Source: Desulfocapsa sp. (GTDB lineage: Bacteria; Desulfobacterota; Desulfobulbia; Desulfobulbales; Desulfocapsaceae). Taken from it: 64,000 nucleotides of DNA. The stretch covers positions 1 through 64,000 of the forward strand of contig JAFLJS010000062.1 of NCBI GenBank assembly GCA_022712895.1. Direction: 5' to 3'. The notes below the pieces were generated by a model. That model saw nothing but the letters and a program-made list of their open reading frames with translations, was not told the DNA's origin and did no database searches. Position 1 is the first letter of the stretch. Every line of letters begins with the position of its first letter. This document shows positions 51,706 through 62,000 of the stretch, in pieces. The position numbers and the translations under genes were made by a program.

Positions 51706-54342
51706 TTACCTTGTAGAAAAATTGCCTTTCCAAGGCCAGTAATTGTAGAGCAGATAACTCATGAGAAAGCAGAACCCTCCCAGTCCAAGCACTATAAAAT
51801 CAAGACTGTTTGGGGCAACAACCTGAAAAACAGCAGCCAGGGGAGTGTAAAGGATCAGTGCCTGTAAGACAAAAGTAAAGAATACGGCACCCCACAGCAG
51901 AGGATTCGCCAAGAAAGCGACTTGATAGCTTCTACGGATCAAAAAGACAAGCAGCATCTCATACAGAACAATAAAATTAAAGACCATGGTTCGCCCATGG
52001 ATAAGCTCTTCGCCATTGCTACTGTTGCCACCGGTATAAACAAAGATTGTCAGGGCAATAGCGGTTCCTGAAATACCTAAGAAAAAAAGAAGCATCAGAC
52101 GAGCTTTGGGTAATATTCCTTCAGAAAGTGGGATGGGTGGTCGTTGCATAATACCACGTGAATAGGGATCAATGGAATACGCCAGCGCCGGAGCACCATC
52201 AGTGATCATATTAATCCACAGGAGTAACACAGCGGTAAGAGGAAGATTCATGCCCGTCACCACGGCAAAAAAGATAATAAGTACTTCCCCCAGATTACCG
52301 GAAAGTAGAAGCATGATGGACTTCTGAATATTATCATAAATCCCCCGCCCCTGCTCCACCGCATCGACTATATGGGCAAAAGAATCATCCAGAAGAATAA
52401 AATCTGCTGCCTCTTTGGCCACTTCAGTTCCACTTCCAACAGCTACTCCAATGTCAGCATGTTTCAGAGCCGGAGCATCATTAACCCCATCACCAGTCAT
52501 GGCCACTACATGTCCATCGGACTGGAGTATCTGGACAATACGCAACTTATGTTCCGGAACCACCCGCGCAAAAATATTTGTATCCTGCCGCAGCGCCTGA
52601 CGCAGTTCCACGTCGCTCAGCATATCCATCTGAACGCCCGTAAGCATTTCCCCTTCAATACCAACCATTGCTGCAACTGCTTTAGCCGTTTGTGGATAGT
52701 CTCCGGTTATCATGATGGAACGAATATGAGCCCTCTTTGCCCGCTGCACAGACTCGGCAACATCAGGCCGGGGTGGATCAATCATGGCTTGCAAGCCAAC
52801 AAAAACTAATTCATCTTCATTAAACTCTGATCGTTTTTCAATTTCTTTATATGCCATGGCCAAGACACGCATGGCCTGGGATGCATAACGATCATAGACC
52901 TCCAGCACCTTTTCCCTCAACGGTTCGTCAAGTACAACAGTGGCACCATCAAAAAGAATATGGTCACAACGAGCGAGCAGGTTATCTGGCGCACCTTTAC
53001 TGTACACAACAAGTTTATCAGAATTCTGAACCAGTACACTCATACATTTACGGCTGGAATCAAAGGGTAACTCCTCCAGACGCTGTCCGTGGAAGTCAAT
53101 GCCAGCCTTTGCCCCGCTAACAAGTAATGCCCCCTCTGTTGGGTCACCAACCACCCGCCACCGATCCTCTATCTCTTCAAGTTTCGCGTTGTTGCAAACT
53201 TCGCCAATCTCATAGAGCAAGGATGCGGCTTCTCCTTCAATCACCCCCTGAGGTGAGTATCCACTGCCTGACAGTGAACTTTCGCCATCAAGACTCCATG
53301 CATGGACAATGGTCATCTCATTCTTGGTGAGCGTTCCGGTTTTATCAGAACAGATTATATCACAGGAACCGAGACTTTCCACTGCTGCCAATCGCCGCAC
53401 GAGGCATCGCTTAGCCAGTAACCGTTTGACTCCAACTGCCAGAGTAATAGTGACAACGGCTGGTAGAGCCGTGGGTACCGCTGCCACCGCAAGGGAAATA
53501 GCAATAAAAGCGATCTCCTGGAAATAGGGGATTGTTATTGCTTCCGCAGAGAGAAGCTGGCGAATGGAAAGGGTAAAGAGAATAATTGTGCAGATAGCAA
53601 TAATCACCCCTCCAAGGCGTTTACCAAAACGCTCAAGACGCTGTTGCAGCGGAGTGAGACCTTCCTCTGACTCCTGAATAAGGCGGGATATTTTCCCAAT
53701 CTCTGTGTTCATTGCCGTGGCAGTGACGATGGCTGTTGCACGGCCTGCGACCACTGCTGTCGAGGCAAAAACCATATTCAGCTGATCACTAATGGGAGTT
53801 GATTTGGGCAGGATTCCCTCTTCTTTACGTACGGGCAGACTTTCACCAGTAAGAGCAGACTCATCAACTTGGAGGCTAACGGTGGTAATCAGTCTGGCAT
53901 CGGCAGGGATTTTGTCACCATTTTCCAGAAGAATTATATCACCGGGTATCAATTCCTCCGCAGGAATAGTGAACTGTTTCCCGTTACGAAGAACCACACT
54001 TTGGATGCGTATCATTTTTTTCAGTGCATCCAGAGAACGATTGGCACTGAATTCCTGAAAAAAACCAATGGTGCCATTGAGTAGCAGGATGGCCAGGATA
54101 ATGATTGAATCTACATATTCTCCAATAAGCAGTGAGAAAAATATTGCAAAGAGGAGGATGTAAACGATAAAGTCTTTAAATTGTTTTATAAAAATACTAA
54201 ACAGAGAGGGAGCGGGTGCCGAGGTGAGTCGGTTGGGACCGTAAGCTTTTTGACGTGTTTCTACTTCACTGAGGTCGAGTCCATGAACAGAACTGTTCAT
54301 CTCCGTTATGACTTGCTGACTGCTTTTATCAAAGGGCTCCAT
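51706..54342 (-). CDS. P2-type cation-transporting ATPase
   Basis: An 878-residue P-type ATPase of Ca2+/Na+-pump layout: ten membrane helices, TGES actuator motif, phosphorylation site DKTGT (Asp about 333), KGAPD nucleotide site and TGDGVNDAPAL hinge. M5 keeps the N and E of GNLGEV and M6 keeps NMITDGAP, as in SERCA-type pumps. In M4 the usual PEGLP reads PTALP (Thr about 291), so the key ion-binding glutamate is missing. The substrate ion (Ca2+, Mn2+, Na+ or H+) is therefore uncertain. Divergent from nothing; the TPM/lemA genes follow upstream in the same direction. Confidence 0.9.
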   Translation of the reverse strand: MEPFDKSSQQVITEMNSSVHGLDLSEVETRQKAYGPNRLTSAPAPSLFSIFIKQFKDFIVYILLFAIFFSLLIGEYVDSIIILAILLLNGTIGFFQEFSANRSLDALKKMIRIQSVVLRNGKQFTIPAEELIPGDIILLENGDKIPADARLITTVSLQVDESALTGESLPVRKEEGILPKSTPISDQLNMVFASTAVVAGRATAIVTATAMNTEIGKISRLIQESEEGLTPLQQRLERFGKRLGGVIIAICTIILFTLSIRQLLSAEAITIPYFQEIAFIAISLAVAAVPTALPAVVTITLAVGVKRLLAKRCLVRRLAAVESLGSCDIICSDKTGTLTKNEMTIVHAWSLDGESSLSGSGYSPQGVIEGEAASLLYEIGEVCNNAKLEEIEDRWRVVGDPTEGALLVSGAKAGIDFHGQRLEELPFDSSRKCMSVLVQNSDKLVVYSKGAPDNLLARCDHILFDGATVVLDEPLREKVLEVYDRYASQAMRVLAMAYKEIEKRSEFNEDELVFVGLQAMIDPPRPDVAESVQRAKRAHIRSIMITGDYPQTAKAVAAMVGIEGEMLTGVQMDMLSDVELRQALRQDTNIFARVVPEHKLRIVQILQSDGHVVAMTGDGVNDAPALKHADIGVAVGSGTEVAKEAADFILLDDSFAHIVDAVEQGRGIYDNIQKSIMLLLSGNLGEVLIIFFAVVTGMNLPLTAVLLLWINMITDGAPALAYSIDPYSRGIMQRPPIPLSEGILPKARLMLLFFLGISGTAIALTIFVYTGGNSSNGEELIHGRTMVFNFIVLYEMLLVFLIRRSYQVAFLANPLLWGAVFFTFVLQALILYTPLAAVFQVVAPNSLDFIVLGLGGFCFLMSYLLYNYWPWKGNFSTR

Positions 54343-54465
54343 GTTTTACTCTATCAAAGCCAAAGGACATGGGCAAGACTTCTCGCCCCTATACTCTTTG
54401 TCGCCGGTATCTGTTATTTTTGTTTCCACATCGTAGAATTCCCAAGAACATAAACTGATCAATAG

Positions 54466-55128
54466 TTAACGAATAATCAGATCATGCAATTCATTCTTAT
54501 CGTCTTGCTGAATCGGAAACTCTTTCTCGATAATATCACCTATCATTCCAATGGCCTGACACAGTGCATCACAAGCACAGCCATCTTTAATTCCTCTTGT
54601 TATAAGCTGCATGGCAGTATCCCATTGTTGAGGCTCTATTCGATCATTGATGCCACTGTCTGCGAGAATCCAAGCACGGTGCTCAAGGAGTGAAATATAA
54701 ATCAATATCCCATTTGCATCTTTGGTCTTAAACAACTGCTCTTCATAAAAAGCGGTAAAAGCTGCCTTTTGCACCTCTGCTTCTGTCTCGTCGGCAAACA
54801 GAAAAGGACGTTTCAAAACAGGGTAATAATGAATCAATAAATTCGCCAGCCAGTATAAAGGAAAAAAAAGTCCAAGGAACACCCACATATTGGAGCTGCC
54901 AAGCCAGAACATCCCTGCCACAGGGGCAGTGAGCAATATGGCGAGGATCAGGGCCGTAAGGCTCCCCCCTCGAACAGCTGCTAGAGGATAGGAATGGCTT
55001 TCACTCGCTAGCATGGGAACAAGCTCACCCGAAGTTTTTGTTTCAGCGTCATGCACTGCCTTGCAGATTTTCTGCTGTTCTTCAGTACTGAAAAACCGTG
55101 TGGCCGTAGATCGTTTTTTCATTTTCAT
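54466..55128 (-). CDS. TPM-domain membrane protein
   Basis: A ~220-residue protein with a TPM domain interrupted by two membrane helices (about 55-95). The end of the domain (LEHRAWILADSGINDRI) is clear. TPM proteins are envelope proteins linked to phosphatase-like or photosystem-repair roles in other organisms. ATG 55128 has a GGAGG site at good spacing. The start lies just behind the stop of the next TPM gene, so the two and lemA form an operon. Confidence 0.8.
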   Translation of the reverse strand: MKMKKRSTATRFFSTEEQQKICKAVHDAETKTSGELVPMLASESHSYPLAAVRGGSLTALILAILLTAPVAGMFWLGSSNMWVFLGLFFPLYWLANLLIHYYPVLKRPFLFADETEAEVQKAAFTAFYEEQLFKTKDANGILIYISLLEHRAWILADSGINDRIEPQQWDTAMQLITRGIKDGCACDALCQAIGMIGDIIEKEFPIQQDDKNELHDLIIR

Positions 55129-55130
55129 TT

Positions 55131-55997
55131 CTACCATCCTCCCGATGCACCACCGCCACCAAAACCACCGCCGCCTCCACCGAACCCTCCTCCAAAACCT
55201 CCTGAAGAACCTCCGAATCCACCACCGCCCCCCATATAAAAGCCGCCACCTCCCGCACTCGAGGCAGCAAGGGAAGAAACAAACAAACCCCCAAGAGCCC
55301 CCACTGGAATAAGAGCAAGAAGTATCAATCCCAGTTGAGGAAGCATCATAAATCCAAGAACAGGAGAAGCAACTGCGCCAGCCAAAGCTGCGGTACCCTT
55401 TTTCCCATGGAATACTTTTGCAATAAAACTAAAGGCAAAGATCATCAGAAAGATAAGACCAGCCGGATCAGTTCCCTGCTGCTTGACAGGAGGGACATCA
55501 GAGGCTGTAAACTCCCCCCGAACAGCTTGAATCATTGCCTGTACACCATCCACAAGTCCAGCATCAAAGTCTCCAGTTTTGAACCGTGGCACAATAACCT
55601 GCCCTATAATTCTTCCAGCAGTAAGATCCGTTAGATTTCCTTCAAGCCCATAGCCAACTTCAATTCGCAACCGCCTGTCATCTCGTGTAATAAGCAGCAG
55701 TGCCCCGTTATCCAGCCCCTTCTGGCCAATCTTCCATGCCTCTACCACACGTATGGAATAATCTTCCAGCAGATCGCCCTCAAGGGAAGGAACAGTCAGC
55801 ACCACGATCTGGGTAGAGTCTGAGCTTTCAAACTGGCTGAGGACTGCTTCAGTTTGTGAGACAACCTGCGGGGAAAACATAGCAGCAGTATCATTGACCC
55901 TGGCACTGAGAGACGGTACCTCAAGGGCTGCCACCTGACGACTCGGCAAAAACAGGCCAAGACAACAGAGCAGTAGAAAGATGCGCTTACAGGACAT
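55131..55997 (-). CDS. TPM-domain protein with glycine-rich tail (YgcG-like)
   Basis: A 288-residue protein: signal peptide (1-24), TPM domain (about 30-150; VVSQTEAVLSQFE, DDRRLRIEVGYGLEG), two or three membrane segments (about 180-245), and a C-terminal run of Gly with Phe and Ser (about 252-288), as in YgcG/BA_2 type proteins. It is probably anchored in the inner membrane with the TPM domain outside. LemA-TPM pairs are common in bacteria and of unclear function. Confidence 0.87.
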   Translation of the reverse strand: MSCKRIFLLLCCLGLFLPSRQVAALEVPSLSARVNDTAAMFSPQVVSQTEAVLSQFESSDSTQIVVLTVPSLEGDLLEDYSIRVVEAWKIGQKGLDNGALLLITRDDRRLRIEVGYGLEGNLTDLTAGRIIGQVIVPRFKTGDFDAGLVDGVQAMIQAVRGEFTASDVPPVKQQGTDPAGLIFLMIFAFSFIAKVFHGKKGTAALAGAVASPVLGFMMLPQLGLILLALIPVGALGGLFVSSLAASSAGGGGFYMGGGGGFGGSSGGFGGGFGGGGGGFGGGGASGGW

Positions 55998-56000
55998 GAT

Positions 56001-56585
56001 TTAAAAAGTTACCTTGGGAGCAGTTTTAGCACCCTCTTCAGCCTTAAAGTATTCTTTGCGTTCAAGGTGAAGCAAGAACTTATTGGTGAGACTTGCAGGA
56101 AGACGACGAATAGCACCGTTAAAATCAGAAACGGCAGCATTATAACGCTGACGGGCTACATTAATTCGATTTTCAGTTCCTTCCAGTTGGTTTTGCAGGT
56201 CTAGGAAATTCTGGTTAGCCTTCAGATCTGGATAGCGCTCAACAACCAACATCAACTTGGAAAGTGCGGAAGTAAGTCCGCCTTGAGCCGCCTGCATCTG
56301 CTGCATAGCAGCCGGATTGCCAAGATCTTTTGCTGAAATTTGAACGGAACCAGCTTTAGATCTGGCATCAATTACAGCCTGCAAGGTTTCCTGCTCATGT
56401 TTGGCATAGCCTTTGACTGTTTCGACAAGATTGGGAATGAGGTCGGCACGACGCTGCAAAGTTGACTCAATATCAGCCCAGGCCTTAAACACTACCTCCT
56501 CCTGCGTTTGCAAACTATTATAGCCACAACCGGAAAAAGCAACACTGAAGAGGGCAGCGAAAAAGAGTATAGATATTCGTTTCAT
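56001..56585 (-). CDS. lemA: LemA family lipoprotein
   Basis: A 194-residue LemA protein. Lipoprotein signal with FSGC lipobox (about 16-19), then the helical LemA core: VFKAWADIESTLQRRADLIPNLVETVKGYA (given in part), VERYPDLKANQNF and LQNQLEGTENRINVARQRYN. A strong GGAG ribosome site precedes the ATG. It leads an operon with two TPM genes. Confidence 0.93.
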   Translation of the reverse strand: MKRISILFFAALFSVAFSGCGYNSLQTQEEVVFKAWADIESTLQRRADLIPNLVETVKGYAKHEQETLQAVIDARSKAGSVQISAKDLGNPAAMQQMQAAQGGLTSALSKLMLVVERYPDLKANQNFLDLQNQLEGTENRINVARQRYNAAVSDFNGAIRRLPASLTNKFLLHLERKEYFKAEEGAKTAPKVTF

Positions 56586-56765
56586 AGGAGCTCCTTAAAG
56601 TAGTTTCTGTGTTTTAAATAGTGTAGCAGATCCATATTGTCATTGCCAGATTAATGGGGAGTCTTGTTACATGATGATTGACAAAAACTCCCATTTTCGC
56701 TAATAGCAAAGGGAATTAATACGTATCCCACATTGTGATTTCAAGCAATTTCTTTTGCGAAACTT

Positions 56766-57788
56766 ATGACCGCACGTCCATTTGTAATTTTACTGCTTCT
56801 CTTCCTTCTCCTTATTGCTGCAATTATTGCAGCAACAGGCATGGGCTTTCTCTCCATCAGTCCCGGTGAAGTTATTGCAATACTCTATTCAAAACTCCAG
56901 GGGCAGATCCCTGAAGGAATAAACCCAACCTATCCCTTTGTGGTTATGGAAGTACGGCTGCCACGCATTCTGACTGCTGCTCTGGTGGGCGGCGGACTTG
57001 CAGTGGCCGGAGCCGTTTTTCAGGCAATTTTATTAAACCCATTAGCCGACCCTTACACCTTGGGTATCTCATCTGGTGCAGCCTTTGGTGCATCACTGGC
57101 TATTATTTTATCAATATTTGGCATTGCCATTCCCGCCTGGTTCTCAATACCCACTTTTGCTTTTTTTGGTGCCATGGCAACTTTGATTGGTGTATTTTCG
57201 CTTGCATCCACCGATAACCGTCTCTCATCAAACAGTCTTATTCTCTCTGGAGTTATCATTGCTTCCATTCTCTCAGCGGGTATTGGCTTTATTAAATACT
57301 TGGCAGATGAACAGGTGAGCATTATCATTTTCTGGCTTATGGGAAGCTTTGTGGGACGCAGTTGGGGAGATGTCATCACCACCCTCGTTGTGATTATCCC
57401 AGGACTCCTGTTTATGCTCTTTCATGCGCGTGATCTCAACATAATGGCCCTTGGTGAACGAACAGCAGACACCCTTGGTGTTGAAACGGCACGAGTCAAA
57501 AAGCAGCTATTGGTCTGTGCATCTCTGGTCACCGCTGTTGCAGTATCGGTTTCAGGAATAATTGGATTTGTAGGCCTGATTATCCCCCATCTACTGCGTA
57601 TGATTTTAGGACCAGACAACAGGATTCTATTGCCCGCATGTTTTTTAGGTGGCGCCATACTGCTCCTTGGAGCTGATACCATTACCCGTGCCTGGCTGCC
57701 ATCCGAGATCCCCATTGGCGTCCTGACATCACTGATTGGCGGACCGTTTTTCTGTTATATTTTTCGTAAAAAACAGCTAGCCAAATAA
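56766..57788 (+). CDS. FecCD/BtuC-type ABC transporter permease
   Basis: A 340-residue permease with about nine or ten helices and the landmarks of siderophore/cobalamin/haem importers: RLPRILTAALVGGGLAVAGAVFQ, NPLADPYTLGISSGAAFGAS and GFVGLIIPHLLRMILG. It imports an iron chelate, B12 or a similar cofactor. The ATPase gene starts 1 bp after its stop. No periplasmic binding protein gene lies beside it; the next region downstream holds a decayed reading frame. I see no convincing riboswitch in the 180-bp leader. Confidence 0.9.
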   Translation: MTARPFVILLLLFLLLIAAIIAATGMGFLSISPGEVIAILYSKLQGQIPEGINPTYPFVVMEVRLPRILTAALVGGGLAVAGAVFQAILLNPLADPYTLGISSGAAFGASLAIILSIFGIAIPAWFSIPTFAFFGAMATLIGVFSLASTDNRLSSNSLILSGVIIASILSAGIGFIKYLADEQVSIIIFWLMGSFVGRSWGDVITTLVVIIPGLLFMLFHARDLNIMALGERTADTLGVETARVKKQLLVCASLVTAVAVSVSGIIGFVGLIIPHLLRMILGPDNRILLPACFLGGAILLLGADTITRAWLPSEIPIGVLTSLIGGPFFCYIFRKKQLAK

Positions 57789-57789
57789 C

Positions 57790-58569
57790 ATGCAGTCTCT
57801 TTTCAACATACAAAACCTCTCCTTTGCCTACGGTAAAAACAGCGTTTTTACAGATCTACAGTTGGAGTTGGAACGTGGCACATTCTATGGATTAATTGGA
57901 GCCAACGGCAGTGGTAAATCCACACTTCTTGAGTTACTCACAGGAGGACTCTCGGCCACATCCGGTACAGTGCGGTTCATGGATAAAGAGATACGCCATT
58001 ACTCAAAACAGGAACTGGCAAGTAGCATGGCTCTGGTTCCTCAACACTTTTCCATGGATTTTGAGTATTCCGTACGCGATGTTGTGCTCATGGGAAGACA
58101 TCCCCACATTCCACGATTCTCTGCGCCATCAGCAAAGGATTACAAAAAGGTCGACAACGCGATGCGAACCATGGATATTATGCATCTGGCTTCACGAATA
58201 GTCAGTGCTTTGTCCGGTGGAGAATTACAAAGGGTTGTTATGGCAAGAGCACTTGCTCAGGATACCAAAGTACTGATCCTTGACGAAGCAACATCTAACC
58301 TGGATATTAATCATACCATTGGTATTTTACGCGTTATCCGCAAAATGGTGGATACAGTGCGACTAACAGTCATTGCAGCCATTCACGACCTTAATCTTGC
58401 AGCAGCTTTTTGTGATAACTGCTTGGTATTGCAAGACGGACAGATTGTAGCCAATGCCGACGTAAACACTGTTTTCACAAAAGAGATGCTACAGAACGTT
58501 TTTTCTGTGGATGTGGAACGAATTTATCAGACCAATCAGAATCGACCTCAGATCCAGTTTAAATATTAG
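57790..58569 (+). CDS. ABC transporter ATP-binding protein (FepC/BtuD type)
   Basis: A 259-residue ATPase with Walker A GANGSGKS (about 37-44), signature LSGGELQR, Walker B VLILDEAT and the switch histidine in AAIHDLN. It pairs with the permease encoded immediately upstream to power uptake of a metal chelate or corrinoid. The 32-residue tail after the ATPase core is normal for the family. Confidence 0.92.
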   Translation: MQSLFNIQNLSFAYGKNSVFTDLQLELERGTFYGLIGANGSGKSTLLELLTGGLSATSGTVRFMDKEIRHYSKQELASSMALVPQHFSMDFEYSVRDVVLMGRHPHIPRFSAPSAKDYKKVDNAMRTMDIMHLASRIVSALSGGELQRVVMARALAQDTKVLILDEATSNLDINHTIGILRVIRKMVDTVRLTVIAAIHDLNLAAAFCDNCLVLQDGQIVANADVNTVFTKEMLQNVFSVDVERIYQTNQNRPQIQFKY

Positions 58570-58740
58570 TACCAAACGGAATCTTTTCTTGTTTTAAAAG
58601 AGAAAATATTCTAATAAGGCACTTATACCGACTTACAATTCATCACCTGTGTCAGAGCCTTAACAACTCAACCATTATTATTAGCAAGCGATTGTAACCC
58701 CTTCATTTGTAAAAGTTCCTGGCGTAATGATCGATTTCCA

Positions 58741-59006
58741 TCAACAAGGGCTGCCTTTTGCAGTGCCTGTTACTGAAATCACAATCGTCGGCAAATCAGG
58801 TTTTTCCAGACGCCGTACTTCCTGCAAGGCCTCAAGTAAAAACGAAATGAATCACGAATCAACTCCTCGTCTTCATAGGGAATACAGTAAACGCTTGTTC
58901 AAGCATTTTACGGAACACTCCCTGCCAACAAACGTACAGTAACGTTGACAAAGTCTTTCTGTTCCACCTATAATAACATTAGGAAAAAGATCAGTTTTTG
59001 ACATAA
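58741..59006 (-). pseudogene. Frame-shifted remnant of an unknown gene
   Basis: On the minus strand, pieces in different frames read like one protein: MSKTDLFPNVIIGGTERL, then FRKMLEQAFTVF, then PYEDEELIRDSFRF, then LLEALQEVRRLEKPDLPT followed by IVISVTGT. Frame changes and stops separate them. I cannot name the family. It fills most of the gene-free stretch 58570-59065 behind the ABC importer. Confidence 0.4.
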
Positions 59007-59065
59007 GGGTAGCTTGATAACTGCTTCTTCAAGGTGCCCATAAATCCTTCAAGCGGATAATAACT

Positions 59066-62000
59066 ATGTACAGATTTCTTCTTTTCACCCTTCTCTTTCT
59101 CACTCTTTCACAAAGCACACTAGCCGCTCAACAGTACAAGATACCGGAAGAGCTTCAGCTATGGATACCCTGGGTCCTCTATGAGCAGGAAGAAAAAATC
59201 TGCACGCTGAATGCGAACAAATCAACAGAACGATTTTGTACATGGCCATCAACTCTCAGCCTCAAGGTAGGTCAGAATGGGGCGGAATTCACCCAAAAAT
59301 ATCTCGTCGAAACAAAAAGCCTTATCGCCCTTCCTGGATCTATACCGTTCTGGCCCCAAGGTGTAAAAGCAAACGGCAAAGAGTTGCTAGTCAATAAAAA
59401 AGGCACCCACCCGACAGCATGGCTGGAAGCAGGCACCCACGTTGTCACCGGTTCATTTATGTGGGACTCTCTCCCTGAATATTTATTTATTCCACCTGCC
59501 ACAGGCCTTGTCAGCCTCAACCTGCATGATCGGGACGTCTCAAACATCCAACTCGATGAAAAAGGTAGGCTCTGGTTTAAACAAAAAAGACAGGAAACAA
59601 AAACTGACGAGGATAGCCTCTCCCTTCAGGTTTTCCGTAAAATTGAAGATGGAGTGCCACTGCTCCAGCATTTACGGATTTTACTCACCGTTTCAGGTGC
59701 CCCCAGACAAGTAACTCTTGGGCTAAGCAGTGATCCCGCCTTTGTCCCCTTAACGTTACAATCTCCTCTGCCAATTAGTTTTAATGACAAAAACCGACTA
59801 CAGTTACAGGTTCGTCCCGGCCAATGGGATATCCGTCTCACCCTTCGAAACAGTATAAACAAATCTCCTGCTTCACTTGCTATGGGTAACATTAATGGCC
59901 CCTGGCCCGAACAGGAAATATGGGTATTTGCCGCAGATCAGAAATTAAGACACGTTGAGATTGAAGGAGTTTCCGCCATTGATCCCAGCAGGACGTCCCT
60001 GCCAAACGATTGGAAAAGACTACCAGCATACCTGATTCAGGCAGACCAGAAGATGCAGTTTATCGAAAAGAATCGTGGTAACCCAAGCCCTGTCCCCAAC
60101 CGCCTCACCCTTGATCGAAAATTCTGGCTGGATGAGCTGGGAACCGGCCTCACTGTCCTCGACACCATAGGGGGCACCATGACGTCAACCTGGCGTCTGA
60201 ATGTAGACGACTCACAAAATCTCGGTCTGGTTAAAGTCGCCGGTAAAGCGCGTTTAATTACCAAACTGAACGGGTCAGGAAAAACAGGTGTTGAAGTACG
60301 TGAAGGAAGCCTTGCCCTGCAAGCAGAATCTCGAATTGAAACAGGTGTAAAATCCGGGCAACTGGTAATTCCGGCCATAGGCTGGGACCATAACGTACAA
60401 AAACTTTCCGGTGAACTCAACCTGCCACCTGGCTGGAAACTCTTTTCAGCGACGGGTATTGACAAGGTCTCAACCTGGCTAAATCGCTGGAGTCTTCTCG
60501 ACATCTTCCTGGTTCTGATCATAGCACTTGCCACAGGCAAAATCCTTGGTTGGGGATGGGGCCTGGGAGCACTTATTACCCTCACCCTCTGCTTTCATCA
60601 AGGAGGTTCTCCCACCTATATCTGGCTACCCTTGCTGGCAATACTTGGACTGCAGAAAATTATCAATGCACCCACAGCCGAACAGGTGATGAGGGTGATT
60701 GGGCTTGTCATCCTCACCGTGCTTATTGTGACATCAATTCCTTATATGGTGCAGGAAATAAGAGTTGGTCTCTACCCGCAACTGGAATATGGCAGTTATC
60801 GCAAAATCAGCCCGAATCAACGCAGACAAACATTCGAAGAAATGAAGATGAATGCCGAATTAGAAGATGCAGTTTTGACCGAACAAGCTGCGCCCCTATC
60901 CAAATCATCTGGTAGAAGTAGTATCGCAAATTACTACAGGGCCGACATTGCGGTACAACAGATTGCCCCACGGAAGATTCAGATTGATCCTCAGGAGATG
61001 ATCCAGACAGGCCCCGGCCTGCCCGACTGGAGTTGGACCCGCATCGCTCTTCGCTGGAATGGGCCGGTGAACCCGGATCAACAGATCTCTTTTCTGTTGA
61101 TTTCTCCACTTACAGGAACAGTCCTTGCCTTTATCCGGGTAATTCTTCTGGCCCTGTTGATTATAGGATTTTTGCGCAAATGCGTAACCGTCAGTAAACA
61201 CAGTAGAACAAAAAACATCGTCAAGCCAGCCACAACGACAACAATTCTCGCCTTGACCCTCATTGCAGCCAACTTTTCCCCTCAAAGCAGTCAGGCAGAG
61301 ATACCATCTCCTGAAATGCTCCAGGAATTACAAAACCGACTGCTGACTCCGCCCAAATGTGGCTCTGAATGTGTGAGTATCAACAGATCTCATATTTCCA
61401 TCGACAACGATCAATTAACAGTGATGTTACAAGTCGATGCTCTTATACAAATCGGTGTTCCGCTGCCTGGTAAAAACAGGTTCTTTGATTCCATAAACCT
61501 TGATCATAAAGAGCCGATAATTCTTAGACAGAACAAAAAAGGTTTTACAACCATCCGTATACAGCAGGGCAGCCATACCATTACCCTCAAAAAAGATCTC
61601 AGTGCAGACAATAAAATATCACTCTTCTTCCCATTGCTTCCGGTTAATGTCCAGGCGAGCCTACAAGGTTGGTCGATTAATGGCATGCGTGATGATGGTC
61701 GCCTGTCACGGCAAATCAGCCTTACTCGATTAAAAACTGAAACAGAATTTGAAGTAAACGAAAAAAAGCAGAGCACAACAATTGATATTCCAGCATTTGT
61801 ACAAGTGGAACGCACCCTTCACGTAAACCTGAAGTGGACAGTTAGCACCAGAATTGTACGTAAAAGTCCAAAATCTGTTGTTGCTCTAAATATTCCACTG
61901 CTTCCCGGTGAACACGTTACCAGCGAGACCTTCCACATCGCAAATAAACATGTGCGAATCAATATGATGCCTGGGCAACAAAGCATTACCTACCATTCGT

